A program made the translations under genes and the position numbers. DNA of 64,000 bases from Ailurus styani (Eukaryota; Chordata; Mammalia; Carnivora; Ailuridae), in contig LNAC01000274.1 in assembly GCA_002007465.1 (NCBI GenBank), positions 1,296,129-1,360,128 of the forward strand. The letters are read 5' to 3'. Below the pieces are notes generated by a model that made no database searches, was not told the origin of the DNA, and saw only the letters and a list, made by a program, of their open reading frames with translations. Shown here piece by piece: positions 31,561 to 42,179 of this stretch. Every line of letters begins with the position of its first letter. Position 1 is the first letter of the stretch.

Positions 31561-31984
31561 AAGGGCTGCATGGTCGACCGGCCACGGGGCCAGGAAAGAG
31601 AGACGGGGCAGGACTGACAGCCAGCCAGCGGGCTTGCCGGTGACCAGAGCGCAGGACGTTTCACAGGAGAGCAGGGAAGGGGAGCAGGGGTCCAGTTCAC
31701 AGCGGGGAGTGGCGTGGAGGGCAGAGGTGCAGGACAGAGAGGAGACTCCGGAGAGGCCGCGAGGGAGGGAAGTTCCCAGGAAGGAGGTCGCTCTAGGATG
31801 TGGAAGCTGAGCGTGCTTGCAGGTTGAGGGGACGGAGCCAGGGACCAGGGACGGTGAGGGAGAGGGGAGAGGGAGGGTTGGCGTGGCTATTTGCTGTCAG
31901 ACTAAACCTGCGGGGCTCATGGCACGTTCTTGCCTCGAGGATCTTTCTTCTTTTTGTTCTGCCCGCTCCCCACCCCCCTGCTGT

Positions 31985-32480
31985 ACCGTACANNNNNNNN
32001 NNNNNNNNNNNNNNNNNNNNNNNNNNNNNNNNNNNNNNNNNNNNNNNNNNNNNNNNNNNNNNNNNNNNNNNNNNNNNNNNNNNNNNNNNNNNNNNNNNNN
32101 NNNNNNNNNNNNNNNNNNNNNNNNNNNNNNNNNNNNNNNNNNNNNNNNNNNNNNNNNNNNNNNNNNNNNNNNNNNNNNNNNNNNNNNNNNNNNNNNNNNN
32201 NNNNNNNNNNNNNNNNNNNNNNNNNNNNNNNNNNNNNNNNNNNNNNNNNNNNNNNNNNNNNNNNNNNNNNNNNNNNNNNNNNNNNNNNNNNNNNNNNNNN
32301 NNNNNNNNNNNNNNNNNNNNNNNNNNNNNNNNNNNNNNNNNNNNNNNNNNNNNNNNNNNNNNNNNNNNNNNNNNNNNNNNNNAGCCAGGCGGGGGCAGAG
32401 CAGGCGGGGGCAGAGCCGGGGGTGGGGGGCAGAGCCAGGTGGGGGCAGAGCAGGCGGGGGCAGAGCCGGCGGGCGACGTT
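31985..32480. repeat. Assembly gap next to a 17-base minisatellite
   Basis: Bases 31993-32382 are N (390 positions). Sequence resumes inside a tandem array (32383 to about 32470) of a unit close to GCGGGGGCAGAGCCAGG, about five imperfect copies. The gap very likely is more of this G-rich array, which has strong G-quadruplex potential. Confidence 0.9.
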
Positions 32481-32484
32481 CTGG

Positions 32485-34335
32485 GTGCAGGGTCCCGAGC
32501 AGGACTCCTGCTCACAGCCTCCTAAGCGGTGGTTCCCCCCTCCCCCCGCCAGAGCCTGCGCTTGGGCTCCGTGTGGTTTTTTCCTGGAGTAAACATAGTG
32601 ACTTTGGATGACATGACACCCGGTATTGGTTTAAGGTCGAGAATTAAACCGTTCTGTGTCTCTGGAGCAAAAAGAAAGTGAAGCCATTGCAGGTCACGCT
32701 CCCCAGGGAGGCCCCTGTGGGCTTGGGGATGAGAAGAGCCAGGGTGACCACTTCCTAAAAAATGAAAATACATCCAGAAAAGAGAAAACATGCCTCTCGC
32801 CTCCTTGATGGACGCCGGCCTGTCGCAGGGGTCAGACGATCGGCTGCGTCTTCGTGGGGCCCTGGCATCATGTTCCTCCCTGGGACGGCTTGCCCTCTCC
32901 GAGTCTCTCCCCATCCCTGGCTGTCTCTCTCGGCTTTGTCTCTCTCTGTCCCCGTCTCTCTGTCTCTGTCCCTTTCCTCATTCCCCCCTCTCCGCCCTCC
33001 CCCTTTTAGCTCATTGACTCAGGTGCTCGGGTTAGACCCTGTAACTGGCCTTTTCCCTCCGAACCCTGGGGCTCCAGACTTCTTCCCTTTTTTCTCCACG
33101 CCCCCCCCCCAGTGCTGTATTGATTTATCACAAAGCACCTCCCTGACAGCTGTGCTCAGCCTTCTCCCTGCTTTGCTCAGCAGCATAAAAAAATACAAGA
33201 GCTACAAATGGCTCCTTCCCCTCCTTGGGCTCAAGTTCCAGTCCCTGAATGGCTGGAGTAGTCCCAGTTTGGAGACAGAACTCAAACCCAGACAGTAGCC
33301 CAGGAGAACGAGGAGGTGGCGTCATGGGGGGCAGGGGGGCTGGCAGGGCCAGGCCACCGGGAGGGCGCCGGTTCTGCTCTGGGCCTCCAGTGACCGTCGT
33401 CCCCTTGCCCGCTGCTGGCAGGGGGCCAGAAGCCCCCGGAGCTGCCGGCGAGCGCAGGCATCGCATCAAAACTACAACCCCACCTGGGCGTGTGGATCGC
33501 TCAGACCGGAGTGGGACTGAAAACAGCAGCCTGAGATGGCGGGGAGGGACTGTCCGTGGGGGGCCGGATGTCCTTGCCGAGGGGACCAGGCCAGGCTGGA
33601 AGGGGCTGGCCCCAGCACCCTGTAGGAGGTCTTCACTCCAGTGTGCCTGGACCCTCCTGGCTTCCAGGGCCATCAGGAAAAATGGTAAAAGTGGAATGGG
33701 CTTCTGTGGTCTTCCCTGCAAAGCCCCGGGGGGACCTAGGCTGACATGTGTGGGGTCTCACTTCCAGCACGTGACGAGGCCCAGTCATGTCAACAGTGGG
33801 GCCGGCAACAGCACGACGTCCATCTGAAAAGAATGTGGCACCAGCCTGTCTTCCAGGTGCTTCCGCTCGCCTGGGGAACAGACTCTGCAGTCTGGGACAA
33901 GACCCCGTGATCCTGCTCGGTGGGGTGCGTCCTGCAGGCGGGAGGCCCTCCGGGGTCCCAGGAAAGGGGCGGACTCCGGAACCGGGGAGACACCTGTGCT
34001 GGGCCCGTGGTGCCAGCGTGGGGGTGCACCTCGCAGGGCCCCTGGGAGCGAAACCTCTGCCTGGACGCGGCGAAGCCCCCTGAGGGGCAGCAAGGACTGG
34101 AGCGTACCCGGTGAGGCGGGCTGACGGCACCAGCGGGGCGGGAGCAACAGGAGGCCCAGAGGCCACCCAGGCCGCTGCGGGGACCGGGATCCAGCCCAGA
34201 GGAAGGCAGTGGGATTCAGAGAAAGAGAAGATGCCAAGACAAGGAGGCTGAGCACAGAGGAGACCGTGTGACAGCGAGGCTCTGAGCCATGAGGCCCTGA
34301 GAGAGGGGCGTCACGCTAACAGGGAGCGGGGGACG
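32485..34335. other. Unique DNA, no gene seen
   Basis: A CT-rich tract lies at 32893-33008. Frames of up to about 197 codons on both strands (for example 33128-33721) are low-complexity and lack any recognisable domain. Confidence 0.5.
32893..33008 (+). repeat. (CT)-rich low-complexity tract
   Basis: Imperfect TCTCTCTGTC-type pyrimidine repeat of about 115 bases. Confidence 0.8.
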
Positions 34336-34337
34336 CA

Positions 34338-34445
34338 GTGCCTTTTGCATGTGCTGAGTCACCTGGGACGTGGCAGGAGGCCGTTGATGGATGTGCCCAA
34401 AAGATAGTTGGAAGTAGAGGCTTGGAGGGTGGGGGCCACAGATGT
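34338..34445 (+). mobile_element. Ancient dispersed repeat, short fourth fragment
   Basis: 'GAGTCACCTGGGACGTGG', 'GGATGTGCCCAAAAGATAGT' and 'TGGAAGTAGAGGCTTGGAGG' resemble the '…CCTGTGGGACATCC … GATGTCCAGTAGGCAGTTGG…' part of the old repeat. Short and uncertain. Confidence 0.4.
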
Positions 34446-34449
34446 AATG

Positions 34450-35740
34450 TTAAAATCTTTTTAAATAATGCCTAAAAGTGTACAGGTGTTTTAATGAGAC
34501 AAGACACGCACTCATGAAAAAAACCCAAACCGTGGTTTGAAATAACACAGGAACCCAAGAGGTAGCTTGAGTCGGAAGAGGACAGAGTGACCGGGGACTG
34601 TCCCAGCGGTCAGGGGCCACCGTGGGCGGGGGCACGGGAAGACCCCACCAGCGTACACCTAGCACGGGACTGTGACCGTGACCGAAAGCCCGCATGTCTG
34701 CCGTGGGCTGGGCTCCCCGGTCTGAGAGCAAGAACCGGCTGGAGTTGGGGGCGGGAAGGCAGAAGTGGGACAACTCCCAGGCGCCTTCTTTTGCCCTGAA
34801 ATTCTGCCTAAAGCATCCGTGGAAACGTTCAGGGTCCACGGCCTACGGCATCCCTGCACTCAGACAAGTGGGATCTGAGCGGGGAAAACCAGACACAAAC
34901 AAGGGGCCTTCCGGGTGGTCCTAGGACAGTTCCAGAACCACGCAGGGCAGGGGGCAAAACCCCCGCCCAGCAGCAAAACCAGCGTCATACCCTGAACCCT
35001 GCTTTCACCTGCTGGCCCCTCCGCTGGGGACCAGGGGGTGGCAGAAAGAGAAGGCGCCGGTCCCAGGGTGGGGTTGACCTCTGGTGGGGAGCAGTGAACA
35101 CACGCAGGCACGCACGCATATGCGTGAGCACATCCCGCGTCTGTGCATACGATCACACGTGCACACAGTTGTGCAGACATGTGTACACACGTCGTCTGGC
35201 ATTCATCTGATGGCCCCTTTTCAGGGCAGCTTTGCTCGGTAGCTACAGATGCGGAGGACAGCTGCGGCCCCCCTTCCCCTGGCATGGGCACAGGTGGGTG
35301 GGGTGGTCCTCGGGCTCAGACCTGGAGGCGTGAATGGAGATCCTGCAGGCACGAGCGGTTTCCTGCACTCGAGGTCAGGAGCAGAGGTCAGGGCTGAAGG
35401 GTCTGACGGCCTGAGAAGGAGCCAGACCCCCCCGTAACCGCACACCACACACTCGGCTGCTTCTTCAGAGGAGGGAACCAAGCGGAGAGGACCAGGGGTG
35501 GGAGACTGGAGCCGGAGCCTGGCAGCAAGGGGGCGGATCTAGCCCAGCAGTGGGCGGGGCACCTGAGCGTTTGTTTGGATTCCCTGGTTCCCGAAGGGGC
35601 AGCCAGGGACGGCCATCGGGCCAGGGTGGCCTCAGGCTTCCCGGACTTTGCGAGAGAGAGAGGCACAGGCCAGACGATGTTCTTTAGAGCCCCTGCGGGG
35701 CCTGCAAACCTTCTCGCAAGGGGAAGGAGGACAGGACACC
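34450..35740. other. Unique DNA, no gene seen
   Basis: A CA/CG-rich tract (35095-35190) is the only simple repeat. No exon recognised. Confidence 0.45.
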
Positions 35741-35744
35741 AGGT

Positions 35745-36115
35745 TTGGAGTAACTGCTGGATTATATAGTGAGGTGGTAATGAAGGAAGTTCTCGGAGGT
35801 GATTTGAGTTTATGGCATGGCCGTATAATATCGTCGGCAGTAATTTTTACAGTGAGAAGAGGCGCGGAGGCCGAGGCCGTCTCCTCTGCCCCCACCCTCC
35901 ACAGGAGGACAGGATTGCCGGCGGGAGTTTGGCCGGGGTGGAGGGCGGCTTTGGGGAAACGGCCCTTTATGGGAGCCCCTGGGATGGCCGTAAGGGACAC
36001 GACATTATATCAAGCATTAATGGAGATAATAGTAATAATGAAGCAGGAGGGGGATTGGTTTCCATGGAGAGCAGAGCTGGGCTGCAAATAATGGGGGTCC
36101 ATAAATTGTCCCGTG
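35745..36115. promoter_or_regulatory. Candidate conserved regulatory element cluster
   Basis: Unique DNA with AT-rich cores: GGATTATATAGTGAGG, GCCGTATAATATCG, GCAGTAATTTTTACAG, then a homeodomain-like array (TTAATGG, GATAATAGTAATAATG) at about 36017-36041 and GCAAATAATGGGGG. The low CpG loss in the intervening GC-rich part also suggests protection from methylation. No transposon family recognised. Confidence 0.4.
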
Positions 36116-36119
36116 TCTG

Positions 36120-36720
36120 CGGTGGGGAGAGCTCTGTGGGAAGGTCAGAGCTGGTGTGAATGGGCCCTGGAGAGATCCTTTCCATGCAGCGATGGGGCCT
36201 TGGGGGCCAGAGTCTGGGTTGGGATATGTGGGCATGGGCCAGGTCTCTCTCCTGCCAGGCGCCCCCGCTCCCCCTCTGCTCTGGCTCCTTTCCTGCCCCC
36301 CTCCAGCCAGTGCCTGGGGCACCTGCCGATCCAGCCCTCTGCCCACTTGCCCTCCCCTCCGCATCCCACCAGGGCCAGAACCTGAGCGCGCTGCGGCCTA
36401 GGCTCCCTCCCCACGCCCTGCCTTTGGCCCTGGCCAGCCACAGTTATCCCCCTGCTGCTCGGTTCCAGCCGAGAATTTAATTTCTCAAAGTGCAGGCACC
36501 GGCCATTCATCAAGTCAGTGCTGTTTTCACAGGGAAGCCAAATGTCTCTGGCTGCAGAGAGATACGCCCCCTTCCATGGCTCGGCTTCCAGCCATCCGCT
36601 CAGGTTTCAGGGCTTTGGAACTTGAGGGTCTTGTCAACGCCTGCCCTCAGCCAGTGCCTAATGGGGTCAGGCAGCGGGAGACCCTGAGGCCGTCCGCTCC
36701 GGGCAGCTCACCATTGAGAA
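36120..36720. other. Unique DNA, no gene seen
   Basis: A short AT-rich stretch (36470-36490, GAGAATTTAATTTCTC, an 16-base perfect palindrome) stands out; the rest is GC-rich and undiagnosed. Confidence 0.45.
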
Positions 36721-36726
36721 GTGGGC

Positions 36727-36875
36727 CGTTGAAAACCATGGCCCTTTAAGCTTAAGTGAATTAAAATGAAATACGATTAAAAATTCAGCTCCTTGGGCCC
36801 ACTGGCCACCTTTCAAGTGCTCACAAACCCCACGTGCTAGCTGACGCACTATTGGCTGGCTCAGCTGCAGACCGT
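36727..36875 (+). mobile_element. Old mammalian dispersed repeat (family not named)
   Basis: 'GTGAATTAAAATGAAATACG', 'TTAAAAATTCAGCTCC', 'GCCACCTTTCAAGTGCTCAC', 'CACGTGCTAGCTGACGCACT', 'ATTGGCTGGCTCAGC' match the common '…AAAATTCAGTTCC…CCACATTTCAAGTGCTC…CATGTGGCTAGTGGC…TATTGGACAGC…' repeat. Confidence 0.65.
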
Positions 36876-36879
36876 CTCC

Positions 36880-37635
36880 CTGGTCACGCCATCCATTGGA
36901 CATTCTGGTCCAGAGGTAGACCCTCCGTCAGACGCTCCGTGAGGGACGGCGGGGCCCACCTGGGGCTGACCCTGTGCCCGCAGTGCTCAGCAGAGTGGCT
37001 GACTCTGCAGGGCCAGAGGACTTGGGGAAGGCTGTGTGAGAAAGGGCCGCGCCCCGGGCTGACCTCATTCCCTGCCGAGCTCTGCTTCCCTTCCCTGCTC
37101 CAAACCCATGGACGACATGCCCACATCCCCCATGTGTGCGTCCCCAAGGCAGAGCCCTCCCACCCTCCTTCCTCATCTGACTACCTTCCATGCCCTCAAG
37201 AGCCAGCTCAGCTCAGGTCTGACCTCCCGCAAAATGCCTCTCCCGGCTGCCCGGTGGGAGGTAGGGTCCTGTCCTCAGTCTGTGTGGATGAACGGGTGAT
37301 GGAGCAAACGAGCGACTAGAACAGAAGGCTCTTCCAGGTGGAGGAGCCACAGGTGAGCTCCTGGGGTGAGGCAAGAAGTGTAGTTTCAAAAAAAAAAAGA
37401 TTTATCAAAATAAAAGCAACAAAAGAGCAGTCTGCTGAACTTTTGCTGTTCTCAGCTGCAAGCTGATCTTGTCCCAGTTCAACCCTGACTCCAGAGCACT
37501 CATCAGCCGGGGCGCTTGTGCTGAGCCAGCTGTATGGGGGGATGGCAGGGTCTGAAAGAGGCCAGGCCCCCATGGAAGGAAATTCTCCAGGGTGGCCCTG
37601 CTCAGAGCAGCCTCCTGGGAAGGCAGGCAAGCAGG
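36880..37635. other. Mostly unique DNA with a possible L2 fragment
   Basis: 37170-37250 ('CCCTCAAGAGCCAGCTCAG … CTCCCGCAAAATGCC') faintly resembles an L2 3' UTR. A poly-A run lies at 37388-37398. No exon recognised. Confidence 0.4.
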
Positions 37636-37641
37636 TGCTAA

Positions 37642-37808
37642 ACACAGAGCCAGGAGATGTGCTCTTGATCCCGGCTGGACTGCTGCTTAGCTGTGTGGCC
37701 TTAAGAAAGCCACTTAACCTCTCTGGTCCTTAGTTTCCTCATCTTTAAAATGGGGACTAAGATGCCTCATTTTACCGATCACAGAGGGTTGCAGTCAGGT
37801 TAGGTGAT
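37642..37808 (+). mobile_element. MIR SINE
   Basis: 'GAGCCAGGAGATGTGCTC', 'GATCCCGGCTGGACTGC', 'TAGCTGTGTGGCCTTAAG', 'CACTTAACCTCTCTGGTCC', 'TTAGTTTCCTCATC', 'AAAATGGGGACTAAGATGCC'. Clear MIR core and 3' half. Confidence 0.9.
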
Positions 37809-37924
37809 GCCAGGAGGGGCCTTCCTGTGGGAGAGGGCCTGGGAAGTGGAGGACTCTCGGCCTCTGGCAAGGACAGGCACCAGCCTCGGGGCCTGTAGGC
37901 AACAGGCTGGTAAGGGTTGGTTGG

Positions 37925-38058
37925 ACCCGGGCTGAAAACCTGGTTCTGTCACATGCCTCCGTGGGCCTCAGTTCTCTCGCCTATAAAATAGGAATAAGAT
38001 AATTGTGATCAGTGTACAGAAGGCATCCAGCTCCGCGCCTGCCCCAGGGTTGGTGTTC
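37925..38058 (+). mobile_element. MIR SINE, second copy
   Basis: 'GAAAACCTGGTTCTGTCAC', 'GGGCCTCAGTTCTCTCGCC', 'TATAAAATAGGAATAAGAT', 'AAGGCATCCAGCTCCGCGCC'. Same orientation as the copy 120 bases upstream. Confidence 0.8.
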
Positions 38059-38064
38059 CACTGA

Positions 38065-41000
38065 GGTTCCCTCCTTTCCTCTCCTCTCTGCACATAAATA
38101 TCAAACTGCACAGCCTACTGGGAAAATCTAGATACTTTCTGCTGCATCCCTCTGCATGATTCCTGGTTGTCAGTAAATCTCAACTAGATCCGTGCAGGGG
38201 CCGAGATGGGAGGGACATTCTGGCACCTCCTGTCTTCTCAACACCAGTCTCGAGAAATCAGGACCAGTGGTGTGACAGGGACACCAGGAAATGCTGATGG
38301 CAACGTGCTTTGCCAGGCACAGGGTCCCTCCACCAGCCACCCCACCGCCGGCCCCCTGATTCCCTTACCCCGACGCCTCTGACGGCCATGCTCTGGGCAA
38401 AAACAGAAAACAAAAAACACACCCCAGAAATGTGTAATTGATTTCCCCCTTGCCAGTTCTTAACCCGGGCTTTTCAGTAGGAGCAAAGGATGCCTGATTA
38501 GAATATCTCTGAAGAGGGCCATGAGTTATAGTAATGGACACTCTTCTAGCTGTCTCTCCCACTCATAAATTCATCCCCCTCTGAAAGTGCAGATGGTCCA
38601 TAATCGTCCATCATGCCGGAGTTCAGCACCGGACAGCTCCCGGGTGGGTTTTTCCTACGAGGCTCCTTTTTCTGCAAGCTAAACAGAACGGTGACTCCAC
38701 ACAGCCTCTGCCTGTGATGGAGTGTGAGCAGTCCGGCTGTCAGGAGTGATTTAGGAGGGAACCAACAATAAATATCCAAGAGGTTGGAGCTCAACGCAGG
38801 AAGGCAAAGAAGTCGGGGTGGGGGGCAGAGGCACCACTGCAGCTGTAGTTACATTTCTGTTGTTCTATGTGTTTATTTGTACTTTATTATAATTTTAAGG
38901 GACCGCAGGTGGTAGCACTCCATCCCTGGGGATGGGTCCTGGGTGGCCTTTGTAAGGAGCCCTCTCTCTCTGCCCCCATCCCAAGGACCAGGGGAGGGTT
39001 CAAGGCAAGGGGACATTTGGTTGGCTGGGCAGTTGTCATTTAGGGATAAGTAGACTCCCCACAGTCTCATTGGGATCACTGGACAGGTCCCTCTGAGGCT
39101 AATTAAAGCTGCGTATTTTGACGAGATGGCCCAAGTTGTCCTCAGAATTCCTACCACAGTTCGGTCCAGGAAGGCCCAACCCAGCAGGCTTTCGGAGACC
39201 CACCTGTGGAATCTCCGGTGACGAGCCCGTCACACTGTCTGCCCAGGGGAGGCTCAAGGAGAACAGCTCACCTGTGGCCATTTCTGTCCGACTCCCGTTT
39301 CTCCCGCCGGCTCCTCCTCCGGGCTGGGTTCCCGCACCGCGGGAATGGGGGAGGGGTGCTGTTGCTCTCGGTGGGGCGGGCGTGACTCAGGCCTCGGACC
39401 GAAGGGCTTTCAGCATCGCGTGCAGAGAGCCATTGTGATGGCTCTGTCCCACCTGTGTGTTTGGGAAGGACCTTCCTTCCTTGACACACGGGGAGCCTTC
39501 CCCTCTCCGGGCGTCCCGTGTCTCTGCGTAGAACACAGACAGAGGGCAGTCCCTGGGAACCGCGAGCCCACCTTGGCCTGTTTAGGCATCACGTCATGGC
39601 TGCCTGGCCTTCCCTCCTCCTCTCTCCCTGTCCGGGGGCGGAGGAAGCCAGGCTGGGCTTGGAGGCTGCTGAGTGAGAGGCTGCCTCCTGCGGATGAGGC
39701 CGTGCTCTGCTGGGTGGTGTGTTAACAGCTGCGCCATCGGGGGAGGGCTGCCTGCCCCCCCACACACACCCTCACTCCCAGGCCTCCCGCCCTCCTCCCA
39801 GGAACGGGCTCCTCTGTGCTCCAGAAGGGGGGAGGCGTTCAGAGAAGCAGAACCGGGGGCCATAGGCAAATACCTGCAGGTTCATGCACAGAAGTGCTCA
39901 CCGGAGGGGCTGCCTTCAAGTAGACAGGAGGCGAACTGCACACTCTTCCCCCAAGAAAGGGGAGCCGCCAAGGGGAAAGCCTGGTGCCGGCTCTGCCTCC
40001 TCACTAACCCTTGGAAATGGAGTTCACCTCGGAGGCTTCCTCAGGCCCCCGAGGTCCCCCTGGAGCAAAGCATGCGTGCCCTGGAAGCTAAAGCCATACC
40101 CTCCACTCATTGAGCCGATGTCAGCCAGCTCCAGGGCCGCCACTGGCCCGTGGCAGATCACCCTGCAAGCAGAGGAAGTCTCCTCTCCTGCTCCCTCCTG
40201 GGTGTGACGGCCCCAGGGGCCCCCAAAGCCAGCTTCTTCCCAGCCCCCTGCAGGGCGGTCCCGAGAGGGACCCGGGAATGCCACCCACCGCCCGTCAGTC
40301 CTGGACCTGACCCAGGGTGGGCAAGCTGTGTGACAAGCGCACCGTGGCCCCCCAGCAAGAGCTGGGCTCCCCTGGCAGCCTCGCACAGACGCACTTGAGT
40401 GATTCAGCCCCTCCTCAGAATGGGCACCTGAAGATTTGCATACAGCCTGGCAATGCAGGATCCTGAGTTCTCATCCAGCCTCGCCCTCTGGGCTGCAAAC
40501 TGGCCATCTAAACCGTCCGTCTCCCTTCTCAGCCTGCATCCGTGCACTGGCGGAGGTTTGCCTGGGTCTCGCGTGGGTGTAGCACTCCCTGCACCGCCGG
40601 CCATGAGCCGTTCACGCCTCTCTCGCCAGCTCTCCGCAAACGGGCACCTCTGGCGGGTGCAGGAGATCGCTGAGCCAGGGGTCGGCCTCCTCTGCAATCT
40701 GGCGGCCTCGAGCGCAGGACAGTGAGAAGTGAACTGCCCGCGGCAGGGAGGCCGGCAGGTGTGGCCCCAGGCCCTTCTCCTGGCTGCAGTGTGCCGCCCT
40801 CCCCGGCCCCCAGCAGACTGGGTTAGGGAAGTGGGGCTTAAGAACCCAGTTCACCCCCCGGTTGACGCCTGGCCAGCAGCGCTCATGTCTCTGTCCCAGG
40901 GGAAACTGCTGTAGGGCGTGCGATGAGCGTGGGAGAGCATCCGTCTGCACAAGGACTGAACGCAAGCACCGAGACACTCTGGTTCCTGGAAATTGACCCT

Positions 41001-41080
41001 CCGCCCCCACAGAGTCACTTCGGGACATCCTGGCCCGATGTCTCTCTTACCGAGATCTGCCTAATGTGGACACCAACTGC
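38065..41080. other. Unique DNA, no gene seen
   Basis: Mixed composition. AT-rich patches occur at 38860-38900 and 39095-39120 (GCTAATTAAAGC). Reading frames of up to about 145 codons are compositional. No repeat, RNA gene or convincing exon recognised over about 3 kb. Confidence 0.45.
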
Positions 41081-41085
41081 AGACC

Positions 41086-41210
41086 TTCTTATATGCCTGT
41101 GCTGTGTGCCATCCACGCACGTTATTTCTGATCCCAGCAATGAGGGGATTGGGGCGTAACTGACCTGAGCCTCCATCTAGGGAAGGCATTGCAGGAAACC
41201 GAATGCAGGC
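41086..41210 (+). mobile_element. MIR fragment
   Basis: 'TTATATGCCTGTGCTGTGTG', 'CCATCCACGCACGTTATTTC', 'TGATCCCAGCAATGAGG' match the 5' half of MIR ('CTACTATGTGCCAGGC … CATTTAATCCTCACAACAAC…'). Confidence 0.65.
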
Positions 41211-41214
41211 CTGC

Positions 41215-42070
41215 CTGGTTGCCGGCCCTCCCTCTCTCTGTCAGGGAGTTCTTACCTGCAGACGAACCCCCGTGACAGGGAGCATGGGCCTGTGCCTCTG
41301 TGGGGGCTTCGCAGTTGGGCTCTGTATACAGTTGGTGCTAGAGCTGGGAAGGGGGCTTCCAGGAGAGGGACCCCCAGACAACTCTGGGTGTTCTGTCTGC
41401 AGGAGACGTGTGTGTGCACACAGGCGCCGTGGGGGCTTTGTAGACCTTGGCCCCTGCGTACGAAGCCCTGTCTCGGTGGCTGGGTACCTGCGCACGTCTC
41501 CCGTCCTTCCCAGCCCTGGGCCGGCGCGCTCAGCGGCCAGCACCTTCGGGTGCTGCGTGACACACGCGTCGTCCTTCCCAGGAAAACAAGTTCCTCTTAG
41601 AAGCCAGGCCCTTATCTCTTCCACCCGCGGCCCCCCGTCGGATGCACTCCACACGGGCAAGAGAGAGGAAGCAAACTAACTTATCAAGGGCTCTGAGCAG
41701 GGAGCCTTGCCTGGGCATGCTGCCTGTGCCATCTCGCTTAATGGCTTGGCATGTTCTTCCCAGCCCTCAGCGTTACGGTCTCGGGGAGACCCTAACCTCC
41801 TCCCCTGCGCCCCACCGCCGGGCTGCTCTGCAGACTCGCCCTGCCTCCCTTCGCAGTGGGCGTGCTCCCCTTCTCCAACCCCCGCGCCCATCGCCGTTTC
41901 CAGAGCGCGGCTCTGACCCCGCCCCTGCCAGCCTGCCCCCCTGTGATCTCGCCCTCTGAACCCACTCCTCTCCTGACCCCAACATTTTTCTGTGTCGCAT
42001 TTTGCACTTTATAAAATAACCCGAGCCATGCATGCAGAGTCGAGAGCAAGTCACAGACGTTTTAGCTCCT
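41215..42070. other. Unique DNA, no gene seen
   Basis: GC-rich, no repeat or exon recognised. Confidence 0.45.
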
Positions 42071-42074
42071 GAGC

Positions 42075-42172
42075 TGGGATGTAGATTCCTTCAGGTCAGC
42101 CTCACGATTCTGCTTTTTCGCCATATGCTCGTCTCCCCCTCTGTGCTTGGTAAGCACTCGGTAGCTCTATTC
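42075..42172 (+). mobile_element. L2 LINE 3' fragment
   Basis: 'GTAGATTCCTTCAGGTCAGC', then 'CTCCCCCTCTGTGCTTGGTA' and 'AAGCACTCGGTAGCTC', the decayed L2 3' UTR ('…CTCCATGAGGGCAGG…CAGTGCCTAGCACATAGTAGGCGCTC…'). Confidence 0.55.
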
Positions 42173-42179
42173 TTCCTTC

